NCBI GenBank assembly: GCA_944377765.1
Contig: CALWFX010000010.1
Location: forward strand, 1 to 50,497
DNA from: an uncultured Clostridia bacterium
Lineage (GTDB): Bacteria; Bacillota; Clostridia; Christensenellales; UBA1242
DNA length: 50,497 nucleotides
Direction: 5' to 3'
Shown: positions 34,339 through 45,500 of the stretch, in pieces
Numbering within the stretch: position 1 is the first letter of the stretch
Layout: each line of letters begins with the position of its first letter
Translations under genes and position numbers: made by a program
Notes under the pieces: generated by a model
What the model saw: only the letters and a program-made list of their open reading frames with translations
Database searches by the model: none
Told to the model about the DNA's origin: nothing

Positions 34339-35418
34339 ATGAGTAAAATATATGAAATAAAGCAAAATGAAATTGAAAAAGCTGTGGTGTTTTGTCCTAT
34401 TGAAAGAGATACGGATAAAGTTTTTCAATTTGCCGAAATTAAAAGATTGTGTTCATCTGCAAACTTGGAAGTGTTAAACATTTTTAGTCAAGATATTAAA
34501 GCCTTAAACAGAAGAACAATTATAGGCAGTGGCAAGGTTCAGGAAATAAAGGACTTTATTAACCAAAATGAAGTGGATGTTCTTGTTGTTGACTATAAAT
34601 TGACTGGTTCGCAACTTCGCAATTTGAGTGATGAACTTGGAGTGAAGGTTTTAGATAGGATACTTTTAATTATTGATATTTTTGCCTGCAATGCAAAGTC
34701 TAATGAGGGGAAAATTGAAGTTAAACTTGCACAAAACAAATATCTTTTAACAAGGCTTTCTTCTTTGCAAGGAACCCAAGGAAGATTTGGTGGTGCTGGT
34801 GTTGGAATGCGTGGACCGGGAGAAACAAAACTTGAACTTGACAGGCGTAAACTTGAAAATGAAATACTCTTATTAGAAAAAGATATTGAAAAAATCAAAA
34901 GAACAAGAGAGCAGAATAAAATTGCAAGAAAGCAAGCGGGAATTAAAAGTGTGGTAATTGGTGGTTATACCAATGCAGGAAAAAGTTCGCTGTTTAATTT
35001 GTTAACAAAAGATGACATCTATGTGAAAGATAAACTTTTTGCAACGCTTGAAACAACAAGTAGGCGTATGTTTTTAAAGGATGATAAGTTTTGTATTTTA
35101 ACCGACACTGTTGGTTTTATCAGTAAGTTACCGCATGAATTAGTGGAAAGTTTTGCATCCACTTTGGAAGAGATAAAAGGTGCAGATTTAATTTTGCATG
35201 TTGTTGATGTTTCAGATGTCAATTACAAGAAAAATATTGAAATAACAAATGAGATATTGGATGACATTGGTGCAACCAAAAATCGAATTGTTATACTCAA
35301 TAAAACCGATTTAATGGATAAGCCTTTTGAAATTAAAGAAGGAGAAATGCCTTTTTCTGTTATAAAGAAAACTAACTTAGATAAATTAAAAGAAATTATA
35401 TATCAGAAGTTGTTTTAA
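34339..35418 (+). CDS. hflX: Ribosome-associated GTPase HflX
   Basis: The protein has 359 residues. HflX is a GTPase that binds and splits stalled or stressed 70S ribosomes. The N-terminal HflX domain is followed by the Gly-rich linker with the family signature 'GGAGVGMRGPGETKLELDRR' and a coiled 'LLEKDIEKIKRTREQ' helix. The GTPase domain has G1 'GYTNAGKS' (209-216), the G2 region 'TLETTSR' (often TLDPTTR in the family), G3 'DTVGFI' and G4 'NKTDL'. The C-terminal part is short. The gene has its own promoter and terminator and lacks a ribosome binding site, so it is probably translated from a leaderless mRNA, which is notable for a protein that acts on 70S ribosomes. Confidence 0.97.
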   Translation: MSKIYEIKQNEIEKAVVFCPIERDTDKVFQFAEIKRLCSSANLEVLNIFSQDIKALNRRTIIGSGKVQEIKDFINQNEVDVLVVDYKLTGSQLRNLSDELGVKVLDRILLIIDIFACNAKSNEGKIEVKLAQNKYLLTRLSSLQGTQGRFGGAGVGMRGPGETKLELDRRKLENEILLLEKDIEKIKRTREQNKIARKQAGIKSVVIGGYTNAGKSSLFNLLTKDDIYVKDKLFATLETTSRRMFLKDDKFCILTDTVGFISKLPHELVESFASTLEEIKGADLILHVVDVSDVNYKKNIEITNEILDDIGATKNRIVILNKTDLMDKPFEIKEGEMPFSVIKKTNLDKLKEIIYQKLF

Positions 35419-35430
35419 ATATCTTATATT

Positions 35431-35463
35431 AAAAAATAACAGGTAGCACCTGTTATTTTTTCT
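35431..35463. terminator. Bidirectional terminator between convergent genes
   Basis: A perfect 14-base stem (35431-35444 with 35448-35461) with a three-base loop, flanked by A's on the left and T's on the right. It serves hflX and the convergent minus-strand gene, whose stop codon (35455-35453) lies within the stem. Confidence 0.9.
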
Positions 35464-35674
35464 TTACATTTTCGTTAAGTTTTTTAAGAACAAAATCTGT
35501 GTCAACTCCATGCACAAGGCAGGCCTCTTCCACAGTTTCCATTTGGCTTACTGGACAAGATATACAATGCATACCAAACCCCATAAACACATCAGCAAGT
35601 TTTTCGTCAAGTTCTAAAACTTCTCCGATTGTCATATCTTTATTTATTATATTGCTTTTTTTATTGTCTTTCAT
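35453..35674 (-). CDS. DUF1858-family protein with CxxC motif
   Basis: The protein has 73 residues. It contains 'ITKDMTIGEVLE'-like spacing (here NKDMTIGEVLELDEKLADVFMGFGMHCISCPVSQMETVEEACLVHG), the hallmark of the DUF1858 domain often found beside hybrid-cluster or disulfide-related proteins; the C-I-S-C pair suggests metal or redox chemistry, but the function is unknown. AAGGAG precedes the ATG at 35674, and a near-consensus promoter lies 18 bases further up. It forms a single-gene unit ending in the shared terminator with hflX. Length and motif fit the stand-alone members of the family. Confidence 0.85.
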   Translation of the reverse strand: MKDNKKSNIINKDMTIGEVLELDEKLADVFMGFGMHCISCPVSQMETVEEACLVHGVDTDFVLKKLNENVKKK

Positions 35675-35691
35675 TTTTATCTCCTTTTTAA

Positions 35692-35720
35692 ATTATATCA
35701 TAACAAAGTTAGTTTGTCAA
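35692..35720 (-). promoter_or_regulatory. Near-consensus sigma-A promoter
   Basis: On the minus strand, TTGACA (35720-35715), 17 bases, then TATAAT (35697-35692), with TGA directly before the -10. Both hexamers are perfect. Confidence 0.85.
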
Positions 35721-35887
35721 AAACTTTTTAAGATTATGAATTTTAAAATTAACTTTTAAATATAAAAAATCAAAAAAATATATGAATTTTTAATAAAAAA
35801 TAATAAATTTTACTAAAAATGTCTTATTTTGTTAAAAAATAATTTTTAAAATTTTTAAATCATAATATATTTTCAAGGAGTAATAAT

Positions 35888-36526
35888 GTGGAAAATATTT
35901 CAAAACAAGTAATTTCACTTGAAGAAAAAAGAGTTGTGGGATATGTTTTAAAACCATTGATTGACTATAAAAGTTTGGCAAGGGTTGGTTACATTATTGT
36001 GGACGAAGAGAGCGAACAAGAGTATTTTTTGAAAAATGAAAACATAGTTAACATCTCTGATAATTTACTGATTGATAGTATTTCAAATTTGGAATATATG
36101 CCTGAAAGTGATGAGTTAAGAAAACATATCATTTCAGACACAGGGGAAGATTTGGGAACTATTTCTTCTTTTATGTTTGTGAACAGAAAACTAAGGAAGA
36201 TTATTACAGATAAATGTGAAATTGATAGTAAATATGTTCGTGAAATTGGCAGAGATATTTTGTTAATTTCACTAAAACGAAAGAAAAGAAGTTTTCCACG
36301 TTTTGAGAAAGAAGATATTAAGGTGGAAATTATGGAAAGTGAAATTTCTGTTCCACCAGTAATCAATCTTTCTCCAAATTATTATATTGGAAAGGTTGCA
36401 GTTAAAACACTGCTAGGGTTTAACAATGAACTTATAATAAGAGAAGGAGAAAAAGTTTCCAAGGCAATTTTGGATAAGGCAAAAAAACATAACAAAATAA
36501 ATCAATTATTTTTCATAATTAAATAA
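35888..36526 (+). CDS. PRC-barrel domain protein (YrrD-like)
   Basis: The protein has 212 residues from the GTG at 35888, which has AAGGAG seven bases upstream. Two PRC-barrel-like segments are visible: about 1-70 ('ISLEEKRVVGYVLKPLIDYKSLARVGYIIV', 'FLKNENIVNISDNLLI') and about 75-130 ('ISDTGEDLGTISSFMFVNRKLRKI'). The C-terminal end ('FNNELIIREGEKVSKAILDKAKKHNKINQLFFIIK') fits the tail seen in YrrD-type proteins. PRC-barrel proteins bind RNA-processing or ribosomal partners in several families, but this type's function is not known. An out-of-frame ATG at 35886 overlaps the GTG and opens an eight-codon frame (MWKIFQNK). The gene is followed by A/T hairpins. Confidence 0.65.
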   Translation: MENISKQVISLEEKRVVGYVLKPLIDYKSLARVGYIIVDEESEQEYFLKNENIVNISDNLLIDSISNLEYMPESDELRKHIISDTGEDLGTISSFMFVNRKLRKIITDKCEIDSKYVREIGRDILLISLKRKKRSFPRFEKEDIKVEIMESEISVPPVINLSPNYYIGKVAVKTLLGFNNELIIREGEKVSKAILDKAKKHNKINQLFFIIK

Positions 36527-36800
36527 AAATAATAAAAAATACACTTTTTTACGAATTTTTTAATAAAAAATTAATATTTTTATTATTTTTTTAATTTAAA
36601 TTAATATTTTTTGACAAATATTTTAGTAAATTAAAATATATGACTAATAAATTATTGCTGATGATTTTATAAGGAATTAAATTGTTTTTTCTTTTGAAAG
36701 GAATAAATTAAGAATAATATATTAATTTATTTATGTTTTTTATTTATTTTATTTGTATTTTTGGAGTAATTTGTAGTATCATAATTTCAAGAGGGAAGAT
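36527..36800. other. 274-base AT-rich intergenic region before the VirB4-like gene
   Basis: It holds an A/T-only hairpin at 36554-36572 (eight-base arms, three-base loop) nested within a longer imperfect one starting near 36521, a TTGACA at 36611-36616 with possible -10 boxes TAAAAT (36632) or AATATA (36635), and a second possible -10 CATAAT at 36780. No ORF was seen. GAGGGA precedes the ATG at 36801. Confidence 0.5.
36611..36640 (+). promoter_or_regulatory. Candidate promoter of the VirB4-like/giant lipoprotein operon
   Basis: TTGACA (36611-36616) is perfect; the -10 is uncertain (TAAAAT at 15 bases or AATATA at 18 bases). If used, the leader would be about 155 bases long. Confidence 0.35.
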
Positions 36801-39473
36801 ATGGTAAGAATTATTCCAAGAAAAACAAAAGTTAAATTTGAGTTGTTCCGTGGAGTTACGGGTATTGATATTGGACTTGGTGCAATTTTCATTGCAATTG
36901 CCGCCATTCTTTTTGCAGCAAATTTTGAGTTTCATATTTGGATCGGTGTTGCTTGGGTTATTATTGCTGTGTCTATGTTTTTTAAATTTGCCGATGATGT
37001 TAGATTTTACACAACTTTGATATTCTTACTTCGTTATGCTGCTCAAAAGAAAAAGTTTGTGAAAGGTTCTCAGGATAAAAAAGGTGATATCACTGAAATC
37101 ATTCCTTATGAAGGGGTAATTCAAGATAGATACATAAACTATGGAACTTATTATGGTATGGTTATTGAAGTGCAACCTATGTTTTTCACTCTTTTAACTG
37201 AAGCATTTCAAGATAATGTTATTGAAAGTTTTGCCAATGCAATTAGAAGATTAAACAATGACCAATCTTGTTCCATTGTTAAAATTCGTAAACCAATGGT
37301 GCTTGATGCCTATATTCATAATGAAAACAGGAAATATGATACACTTTATGATTTGCAATATGATGGGCAAATAACAGAAGCGGAGATTGATGCGCGTGGT
37401 CCTATTTTTGAAGAAAGAGTTTCTTTTTATGAATTTATAAATCGTCAACAAAAGGTATATAAAGATTATTTCTATCTTGTTGTTTATGATAAGGATAGAG
37501 AAATTTTGGAAAACACTTGCACAGGTATGATCAATGCAATGGCTTCATCATTAAATCCAATAACAGCGAATATCTTAACAGGGCATGATCTTTATGTTTT
37601 TCTTAAAGCAAACATGGGCAAAGACTTTGATGAAAGAGATTTGGAAGTTTTACCTTTTAATAAGTATATGGATTGGGTAACACCAGATAAGATTAAGTTT
37701 AATATTGCTAAGTATTATGTTGATAAAGATTGCTATCGTTGTTATAACCTTTCCGATTATCCTCTTCAAGTGGGCAATGCATGGGCTGCATCTTTCTTCC
37801 TTCTTGACAGAACAAAGGTTATTATGAAATTTTCTCCTATGCCAAGAATGGATTCTGAAAAGCAAATTGATAAGGCTATCATGGAAATGGAAGCAAAATT
37901 GAATAGAGCAGGAAGAAGTTCGGCACAAATCGACCTTCAAACACACCTTGAAACTTTAAGAGAACTTCTTGTTGGGCTTAAAAATAACAACCAACAACTT
38001 TATAATGTGAACACTTATATTGTTTCAGAAGATGCTGCTAAGAAAGATGTTAGGGCAATGTTAAAGCAACAAGGATTTAAATATTCTGAAATGTTTTCAA
38101 GGCAAATTGATGGCTTTATTTCTTCCAATATTTCAAGAAGAGATAACATGAAAGGGACTTTAAGAGGTATGCCAACTTCAACATTGGCGGCTGCTTTTCC
38201 ATTTATCTCAAACTCTCTTCAAGATCCTAATGGCATTTATCTTGGCGATAATGAATATCCAGTTTTTGTGGACTTCTTTAAGCGTGATAGAGAAAGAGTT
38301 AACTCTAATATGATGATTATTGGTAAATCAGGTTCTGGTAAGAGTTATGCAACAAAAACTCTCTTAACAAATCTTGCTGCCGATAACTGTAAAATTTTTA
38401 TTCTTGACCCTGAAAACGAATATAAAGCCTTGACTAAAAACTTGGGCGGAAAATTTATTGATGTTGGTTCTTCTCTTCAAGGTATTATCAATCCTTTCCA
38501 TATTATTACATCTTTGGATGCTTCTGAAGATGAAAAAGAAGAATTGGATGAAAATGGCGAACCAATTTTTAAAGAAAAAGAAAGTGTTGACGATTCCTTT
38601 GCTCAGCACCTTCAATTCTTGGAACAATTTTTCCGTGTAATTTTGGAAGGTATCAATTCTGACGCGTTTGAAGTTTTGAACTCTTTAATTATTGATGTAT
38701 ATAAAGAAAAAGGGATTACTTATAAAACTAACCTTTCTAAGTTTAAGCCTGAAGATTATCCAATTTTTGATGACTTGTATGATTTAATTTTGAAAAGATT
38801 GAAAACTGCCAAAGATGAGTTTACATTAAGAAATCTTATGACTGTTGAAACTTATATCAAAAAATTTGCAACTGGGGGCAGAAACAGCGCTCTTTGGAAT
38901 GGACCTACATCTATTGAAACAAATGAAAACTTTGTTACTTTCAATTTCCAATCACTTGTTGCAGGAAATAACCCAACAGTTACCAACGCACAGATGCTTC
39001 TTGTTTTCAGATATTTAAATAATGAAATTATTAATAATAAAGACTTTAACCAAAAATATCATAAAAACAGAAAAATTGTTGTTGCGGTTGATGAAGCACA
39101 TATTTTCATTAATCCTAAATATCCTATCGCTCTTGATTTCATGGCTCAAATGGCTAAGCGTATCAGAAAATATGGTGGTATGCAAATTGTTATTACTCAG
39201 AACCTTGCCGACTTTGTTGGTTCTGATGAAATTAAGCGTCAATCAACTGCGGTTATCAACGCTTGTCAATACTCTTTAATTTTCTCACTTGCACCAAACG
39301 ATGTCAACGACCTTATTGAACTTTATAAAAAATCTGGTGGTATCAATGAAGAAGAACAAAACTCAATTGTTACTGCTGGTGTTGGTCAAGCATTCTTAAT
39401 CACAGGTCCAACCTCAAGAACAACAGTGCAGGTTGTTGCTCATGACTATGTAAAACAATTGTTTGGCGGTTGA
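36801..39473 (+). CDS. VirB4-type ATPase with fused PrgI-like membrane domain
   Basis: The protein has 890 residues. Residues about 1-90 contain a two-helix hairpin (TM about 22-41 and 44-61) followed by 'LIFLLRYAAQKKKF', the layout of PrgI, a small membrane protein usually encoded just before VirB4 in Gram-positive type IV secretion systems. The rest is VirB4/TraC-like: an N-terminal domain, then an ATPase with Walker A GKSGSGKS (508-515), Walker B 'VVAVDEAHIF' (D764, E765), the arm 'RIRKYGGMQIVITQNLADF' and the Gln-rich 'NACQYSLIFSLAP' segment. VirB4 powers substrate transfer and pilus assembly at the membrane in conjugation. No relaxase, VirB6, coupling protein or integrase is in the window. 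The giant lipoprotein gene starts 32 bases downstream. The ATP-binding residues look intact. Confidence 0.88.
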   Translation: MVRIIPRKTKVKFELFRGVTGIDIGLGAIFIAIAAILFAANFEFHIWIGVAWVIIAVSMFFKFADDVRFYTTLIFLLRYAAQKKKFVKGSQDKKGDITEIIPYEGVIQDRYINYGTYYGMVIEVQPMFFTLLTEAFQDNVIESFANAIRRLNNDQSCSIVKIRKPMVLDAYIHNENRKYDTLYDLQYDGQITEAEIDARGPIFEERVSFYEFINRQQKVYKDYFYLVVYDKDREILENTCTGMINAMASSLNPITANILTGHDLYVFLKANMGKDFDERDLEVLPFNKYMDWVTPDKIKFNIAKYYVDKDCYRCYNLSDYPLQVGNAWAASFFLLDRTKVIMKFSPMPRMDSEKQIDKAIMEMEAKLNRAGRSSAQIDLQTHLETLRELLVGLKNNNQQLYNVNTYIVSEDAAKKDVRAMLKQQGFKYSEMFSRQIDGFISSNISRRDNMKGTLRGMPTSTLAAAFPFISNSLQDPNGIYLGDNEYPVFVDFFKRDRERVNSNMMIIGKSGSGKSYATKTLLTNLAADNCKIFILDPENEYKALTKNLGGKFIDVGSSLQGIINPFHIITSLDASEDEKEELDENGEPIFKEKESVDDSFAQHLQFLEQFFRVILEGINSDAFEVLNSLIIDVYKEKGITYKTNLSKFKPEDYPIFDDLYDLILKRLKTAKDEFTLRNLMTVETYIKKFATGGRNSALWNGPTSIETNENFVTFNFQSLVAGNNPTVTNAQMLLVFRYLNNEIINNKDFNQKYHKNRKIVVAVDEAHIFINPKYPIALDFMAQMAKRIRKYGGMQIVITQNLADFVGSDEIKRQSTAVINACQYSLIFSLAPNDVNDLIELYKKSGGINEEEQNSIVTAGVGQAFLITGPTSRTTVQVVAHDYVKQLFGG

Positions 39474-39505
39474 TAATTTATAAAATTAAATTGTAAAGGA
39501 GTGTT

Positions 39506-42500
39506 ATGTCAAAAGCATTAAAGAGAAGTTTTGCTTACATAATTCTTGCAATGGCGTTTGCCTTTGCAGGACTCTTTTTATTTGGTTGTGATGATAATAG
39601 TCAAAATGTTACTATTTCTTCAAGTGTTTCTTCTGTTGACCTTGAAATTGGAGAAAGTGAAGAAATTACTTTTACAATCAATAATGCAAATGATAACTTT
39701 GCAAAAACACTTAAATTTAATGAGGATAATAGTGGCGTTATAAGTAAAAGCGGAGTTACATATAATGGAAACGAAGCAAAAATCACTGTAACTGGACTTC
39801 GTGGCGGAACAACAAATTTAATGGCGGTTACAGAAGAAGGATATAAATATATTACTGTTAGGATTAATGTTATTCAGCATTCAACAACCCTTGCTTTTGA
39901 CCAAACAAGTCTTTATGTTTCAAATTCCACTCCACTTATGATGAATAATGGTTATTATAATTTTGATAGCAACACAACAGATAAAGATATGTCATTTTAC
40001 TATCTTCTTGATGATGTGACAGGTATGACTTTTTCAAAGTTTACTGATGAAGGTTTGGAATTTGTTGATGATGAAACAACCAGAATTGCGGTTATTGATG
40101 CTGTTGAGTTTGACACTGCAAGAATAAACGATGATGGAACAGCGTTAATTTTAAGTTTAAATGGCGTTGATTATGAAGAAACGCAAGAGATTTTTGACAG
40201 TTTCAAAGTGCTTGCAGTTTATGATTATTCAGAAAATTATGCAAATTATCTTTCTTGTATGCATGAAGTGCAGGTATTGCAAGACCTTGGCGTAAAGGTT
40301 TATGGCGGATATTTGCAAAGAGAAATCGGTCAAGATGGGACTGTTTATGAAAATGTGGAATTCGAAGAACTTTCAGGTGATGAGATATTGATAATTCCTA
40401 ATTCAGATAATTATGAGGCAAATTCATATGTTTTAAAAATTGAAGCACAAAACAAAAGTGATTTAATTGAATATGGTTATATTGCAGAAAATTCAAATAT
40501 TGATGTGGACGAATATAATTTGGTTGAACCTGATGTTGATTATTCTTCAAAAACTGTTGTTTATTATAAAATTCAATCTTCGACTACTGCAAATATTGAT
40601 GTAAATTTACATATTTATTTAAGATATTCTTCAACAAAAGACGCAAGTGACCAAAGTGTCAATTTTAATAAAGATTATAATATCAATATTGATTTTGCGC
40701 CAAAAGAAATTTTGGTTAATGGCGAAAGTGCAACTGAATATTCAAGTCAAGATAATCCTTTAATCTTATATAATAGATACACCTATCCTGAGTTTGGTTG
40801 GCAAAATATTCAAATTTCGGTTACTTCTGGAATTGATGCAGAACCAATCTTTTCCTATGCATATATCACATTTGAAGAAAATGATTTGCGTTTTAAATAT
40901 GTGCAAATTGAAATTTCAAGTGATAGAAATGTTACTGACCTTTCAACAAGTTTTCAATTTAAAGGGCGTGACTATGCAGCAGTAACTGCTGTTGGACAAG
41001 TTAAAAGTTTTACTATTAATGTGGTTTACGAAACTCTTGGCAATGAAATTTCTCTGCAATATATTGTTTATTACAGAATTGTTAATGGTGCAACAAGAAT
41101 TGTTAAAAATATTGAATATGGACAAGGAAATGTAATTTATCTTGATTACGAAGAACATGGAGAAAATGGTGCAATTTTAGATAATTATCTTTTTGCCGAC
41201 CAACTTTTCCAATCTTTTACAACCGAGTTTGTTTCTGGTAATGATGTTGTTGATTTTGAAGTGCCAGAGGTTTGTTATATTGAAAGAGAAGGGAATTATT
41301 ATCTTAATTTTAGTGTTAAGGCAAAAGGAGCTGGGCAAGGAACTTATAACGTTACTTTGGATAATGGAACATCTCAGCAAGTAACTTTTTCTGTTATTGA
41401 AACGCTTAAAGATTATTCAACTTCAATTAATATTTCAAATGTTGGCAATATCGGCTATTATGAAAGATTGAAATCTGATGAAAGTTTAAATTATTATGAT
41501 ATTTTAAATTTAGAGATTTTAAACCCTACAATTGTTAACAATAATGAATATGAAATTCTCTTTGGTAGCACTGCTGAAATCACTTTTAGGGGAAACATTA
41601 ATGGAACAATGGCAGTCGGTGATGATAAAGATGTAATTAGTTATCTCAATTTTAATGGAGTATCATACCATTTTGAAACTGTTAAGAATGGCACTTCAAC
41701 CATGACAATAACAGTGTCGGGGAATGTGGTAAATTCCGCTTTTCAGCGAGATATAACATATTTAGACTTTACAATTAATTTTGTATCATATTCCCTTCTT
41801 GATGAATTTATCCTTTTAAATAATGGAAATTATGCTGTTGATAATATTGTTTACTATGGCGACAGTGACTATATCCCAGAAGAAGACGAAATGGTAGATT
41901 TTGAAATCTCTGCTAAAAATAGTGAAGCATATAATTTCTATAGATATAGCATGAATGAAAGTTTCTTCATCAATAACAACATAATTCAAGATATTATTGA
42001 TGAAAAAGCAAATGAAATAACAATTGGTGAATATGAAGTTTTGGATAGTGATGTCTCTTCAAAACTTGTTTCAGAAACATATAACGATAAATTTGTTTAT
42101 TACTATGTTGACAGCACAAACTTTGGAGCATTGACAACAACTACAACTGCTCATATAACAGTAAATGTCAATGATGAAACTTTCTATTACGCATATGCTG
42201 ATTTAAGTTTTGCTAATGGATTTATGTTCTATGCAGATGAAATGAGTTTTGTTTATGACGAAGATAATAATATCACAGTAACCATTACATTTGACAATGC
42301 TTATATGATTGAAAGTTATGGCGAATATGACTTAAAAACTTTGACTTATACAAACATCAGTAACAACTATGGAAATAATGGCTTAACATTCACATTGCAT
42401 GCTTATGTAAGACAAAGAGATTATTCTCAAATGAGATATGATGCAAACATAATTGCAAGCAGATACATTCAGGTGCAAGACATTTCAAGCGCTTCTCCAA

Positions 42501-45500
42501 TTGAAGAACTTGTTTTCACAAACAGTGAACTTACTCAATCTTTTATTGTTACTGTAACTCCAACAACTGCAACAAACACAACTTTAAGGGCAGAATTTGT
42601 TCCTTTAAATGACACTTCTTCAAACTTAATTGATTGCACAATTGTGGAACAGGGGCTTGGCACCTATCTTGTGGAAATTTCTGCTGAAAGATTTTATAAC
42701 ACAACTGCAAACATCACAGATATAATAGAAAAACTTGCTGGAACTGTTTATGTTTATCCAATTGAATGGGGAGATAGTTATTCAGTTATTCCAACTGAAA
42801 ATAATCCAATCATTGTGGGTGTTTCTTACAGAAATGGGTCAGAAAGCAACAGGTATATTTTGGAAACTCCAGCGGATATTTTGGCAATCAATGCAAATGA
42901 AAAATCTTTATCAAGCCACTATGAAATTAAAAATAACATCGACATGTCAACTGTGGAAGGAAGCCCAATTGGCATTTTGGAAACAAGCGAAGGATTTAAA
43001 CTTGTCGGTTTCTCTGGCAGTATTGTTGGAACAAGTTCTCAAGCAGGAATTTCAAATGTTCATTTAACAACTGTTGGTGGAACTGGTTCAATTAAGTCTG
43101 TTAAGCCGATGGATGAAACTTATAATTACTCTGGACTTTTTGCTTTAATTAATGAAACTGGATACATTAAAAATTTAACCATTACTGGTTCAATGAATTT
43201 AGATATCACTGAAAATCAATATGCTGGCCTACTTGCTGGTGTTAATCGTGGAAATATAACCAATGTTTCTGCAAGAATAACCAATGTTTCAAATGTTCAC
43301 GTTGTTGATGGCGCAGTTAATTCATTTGTTCAAATTGGCGCTCTGGTTGGTGCAAATTTTGGTAATCAAATAAACATTAATGAGCAAGGTCAAAATGTTA
43401 AAATTGCAACTGGTAATATTATTCAATATTTCCCAGCATATAATCAAGAAGAATTTAATGGAACTCACACAAGAGAAAATGTTGCAGGAGAATTTTCAAG
43501 TCAATCAACAAAGAATATAGCATATTTTACAGATAAACTTATAATTTCTTTGCCTAGTCAGTTTAGCGGTAATTTATATGTTGGTGGTATTGCAGGTTAT
43601 AACAGTGGTGATATAAAGAAGATTGACGATAGTTCATTAAAGATTTATGGCTATGCGACCTATTCAAGTTATGCAAATATTGAAATTCAACTTTCTGGAA
43701 ATCAAACACAAGGGAAAATTTATGCGGGTGGTGCAGTTGGTTATGCAATTTCAAATCCAGTGAGTGAAAAGCCAACTTTAATTTCTGGACTTACTGTTGG
43801 TGGCGAAGTTGATTTACAAAATGACACTCAAAATTCATCAAGTGCTGTGGGTGGTATTGTTGGTTTTGCAACAATTGCACAGGAAGCAACTGGTGCAGGA
43901 ACTCAGCCAGTGCAAATATATAACAATATTTCAAGAACTTTCCTTCGTGGTGAGCAATTTGTTGGCGGAATTTTGGGTTATGATAACTATCAAGGCTATG
44001 CAACAAGCGCAAATGGTCAATATGTTTCTTATAAAGATGAAAACAATCAAAATTCAATTAACAAAGTGGAAGCGGTTGATGATGGCAGAAGTGTGCTTGA
44101 AGCATCCATGATGATTTTAAGAAGTAATTCAATAAAACTTGGAAAGGGAACATATAGCGATGATATTATAATTGCAATTGGAAATGCAGAAAATGCAGGA
44201 AGACAACTTGAAGACATTAGATTTACCATTTCAAGTTACATAACAAGAGCAGTTGTTACTGGAGAAAATGTTGTTGTGAATGACAACGCAACAACAAAAT
44301 ATTATGGTGAATATTTAATTTTGAATGGAACTGAAATTAAGCAAACATCCATAGAGTTAAACCCAAATCCATTCACAAAAATTGATGTAAACATTGGACT
44401 TACAGGTGACGAGTTTAAATTGACACCTAAAAACGATATTACAAATGCACTTAATGTTTATTTATCTTATTATTTCCAAGCAGATAGTTTTCTTTCTGGG
44501 CAGACCTCAGGCGTTATTGCACAAGATGTTATTGATGATTTTAATGTTTATGAAACTGATTCAAACATGTATCCATTTACAATTAACACCCGAGATGCAG
44601 AGATAATTTCTTCATCCACTGACATTTTAAATGTTGATTTAAATGGAAATTTAACAGTGCATGGAACTGGTCTTGCAACTCTTAAACTTCAAAGCATTTT
44701 AAATATTCAAGAAACAATTAATGTTTATCTTTATATTGTCAATTATTTCAACAAAGATACAACAGAGTCTATCTATTATTCATCAGATAATTCGAATGGA
44801 CTTAATATTGTTAATGGTTCGCAAATTAATGTTTATGGCAATAAGCAAACATCAATTTATGCTGTTCCAACATATGAAAAGGATGAAGAAATATTGCCTA
44901 ATGGAAGCACATGGTCAATTTCAAAAGATGGTGTGCTTAGATATGCAAACACAAGTGTTTTACTTACAAAAAACACATCCTTAAAAACAGATGTTACACT
45001 TAGAGAAGATAGCGAAGGTTACACAAGATATCAAATTAGTGGCGAACAGATAATTTTCTATGGAAATAATAAGGGCGAAGGCATTGACAAATATAATCTT
45101 GATTCATATATCATGGTGGAAATTGATGGTGTTCCATACATCATGGAAATAGGAAAGCAGGATATTGCTGTTGATGTTCAATACTTGGAAACTGCAACAA
45201 ATATCTACACATCTTCAACTTTAATTTCCATGCAAACAAATGATAAATTTGATGAAAAATTGTTTATAGAGTCAAAAAATAAAGAATATGCATATTATCA
45301 AATTATTTTTACTGACGAGTATAATAATGAAAGTATTGTTCAATCAAGGCTTGATGCAACATTAAGTGTCAGTGAAGATGGATGGAAAAATTATGTTAAC
45401 GATATAGGCGATGATTTATTTAACTTAACCTTTACTCGTCTTGGCGATACAAATACTTTTGATTTTAATATAAGTGTTAATAAAAATAGTTCTGCTTATG

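Noticed and set aside
36753..36787. CATAATTT before the VirB4-like gene as a sigma-E promoter
   Set aside because: No -35 match lies at 13 to 16 bases upstream.
36801..39473. The VirB4-like gene as evidence of an integrated conjugative element
   Set aside because: No integrase, relaxase, coupling protein, attachment repeats or other transfer genes are visible on either side.
43563..44111. Several 70 to 104-codon frames in both directions inside the second giant gene
   Set aside because: They have the odd composition expected of out-of-frame reads (runs of Leu, Gln, His, Met) and no start signals.
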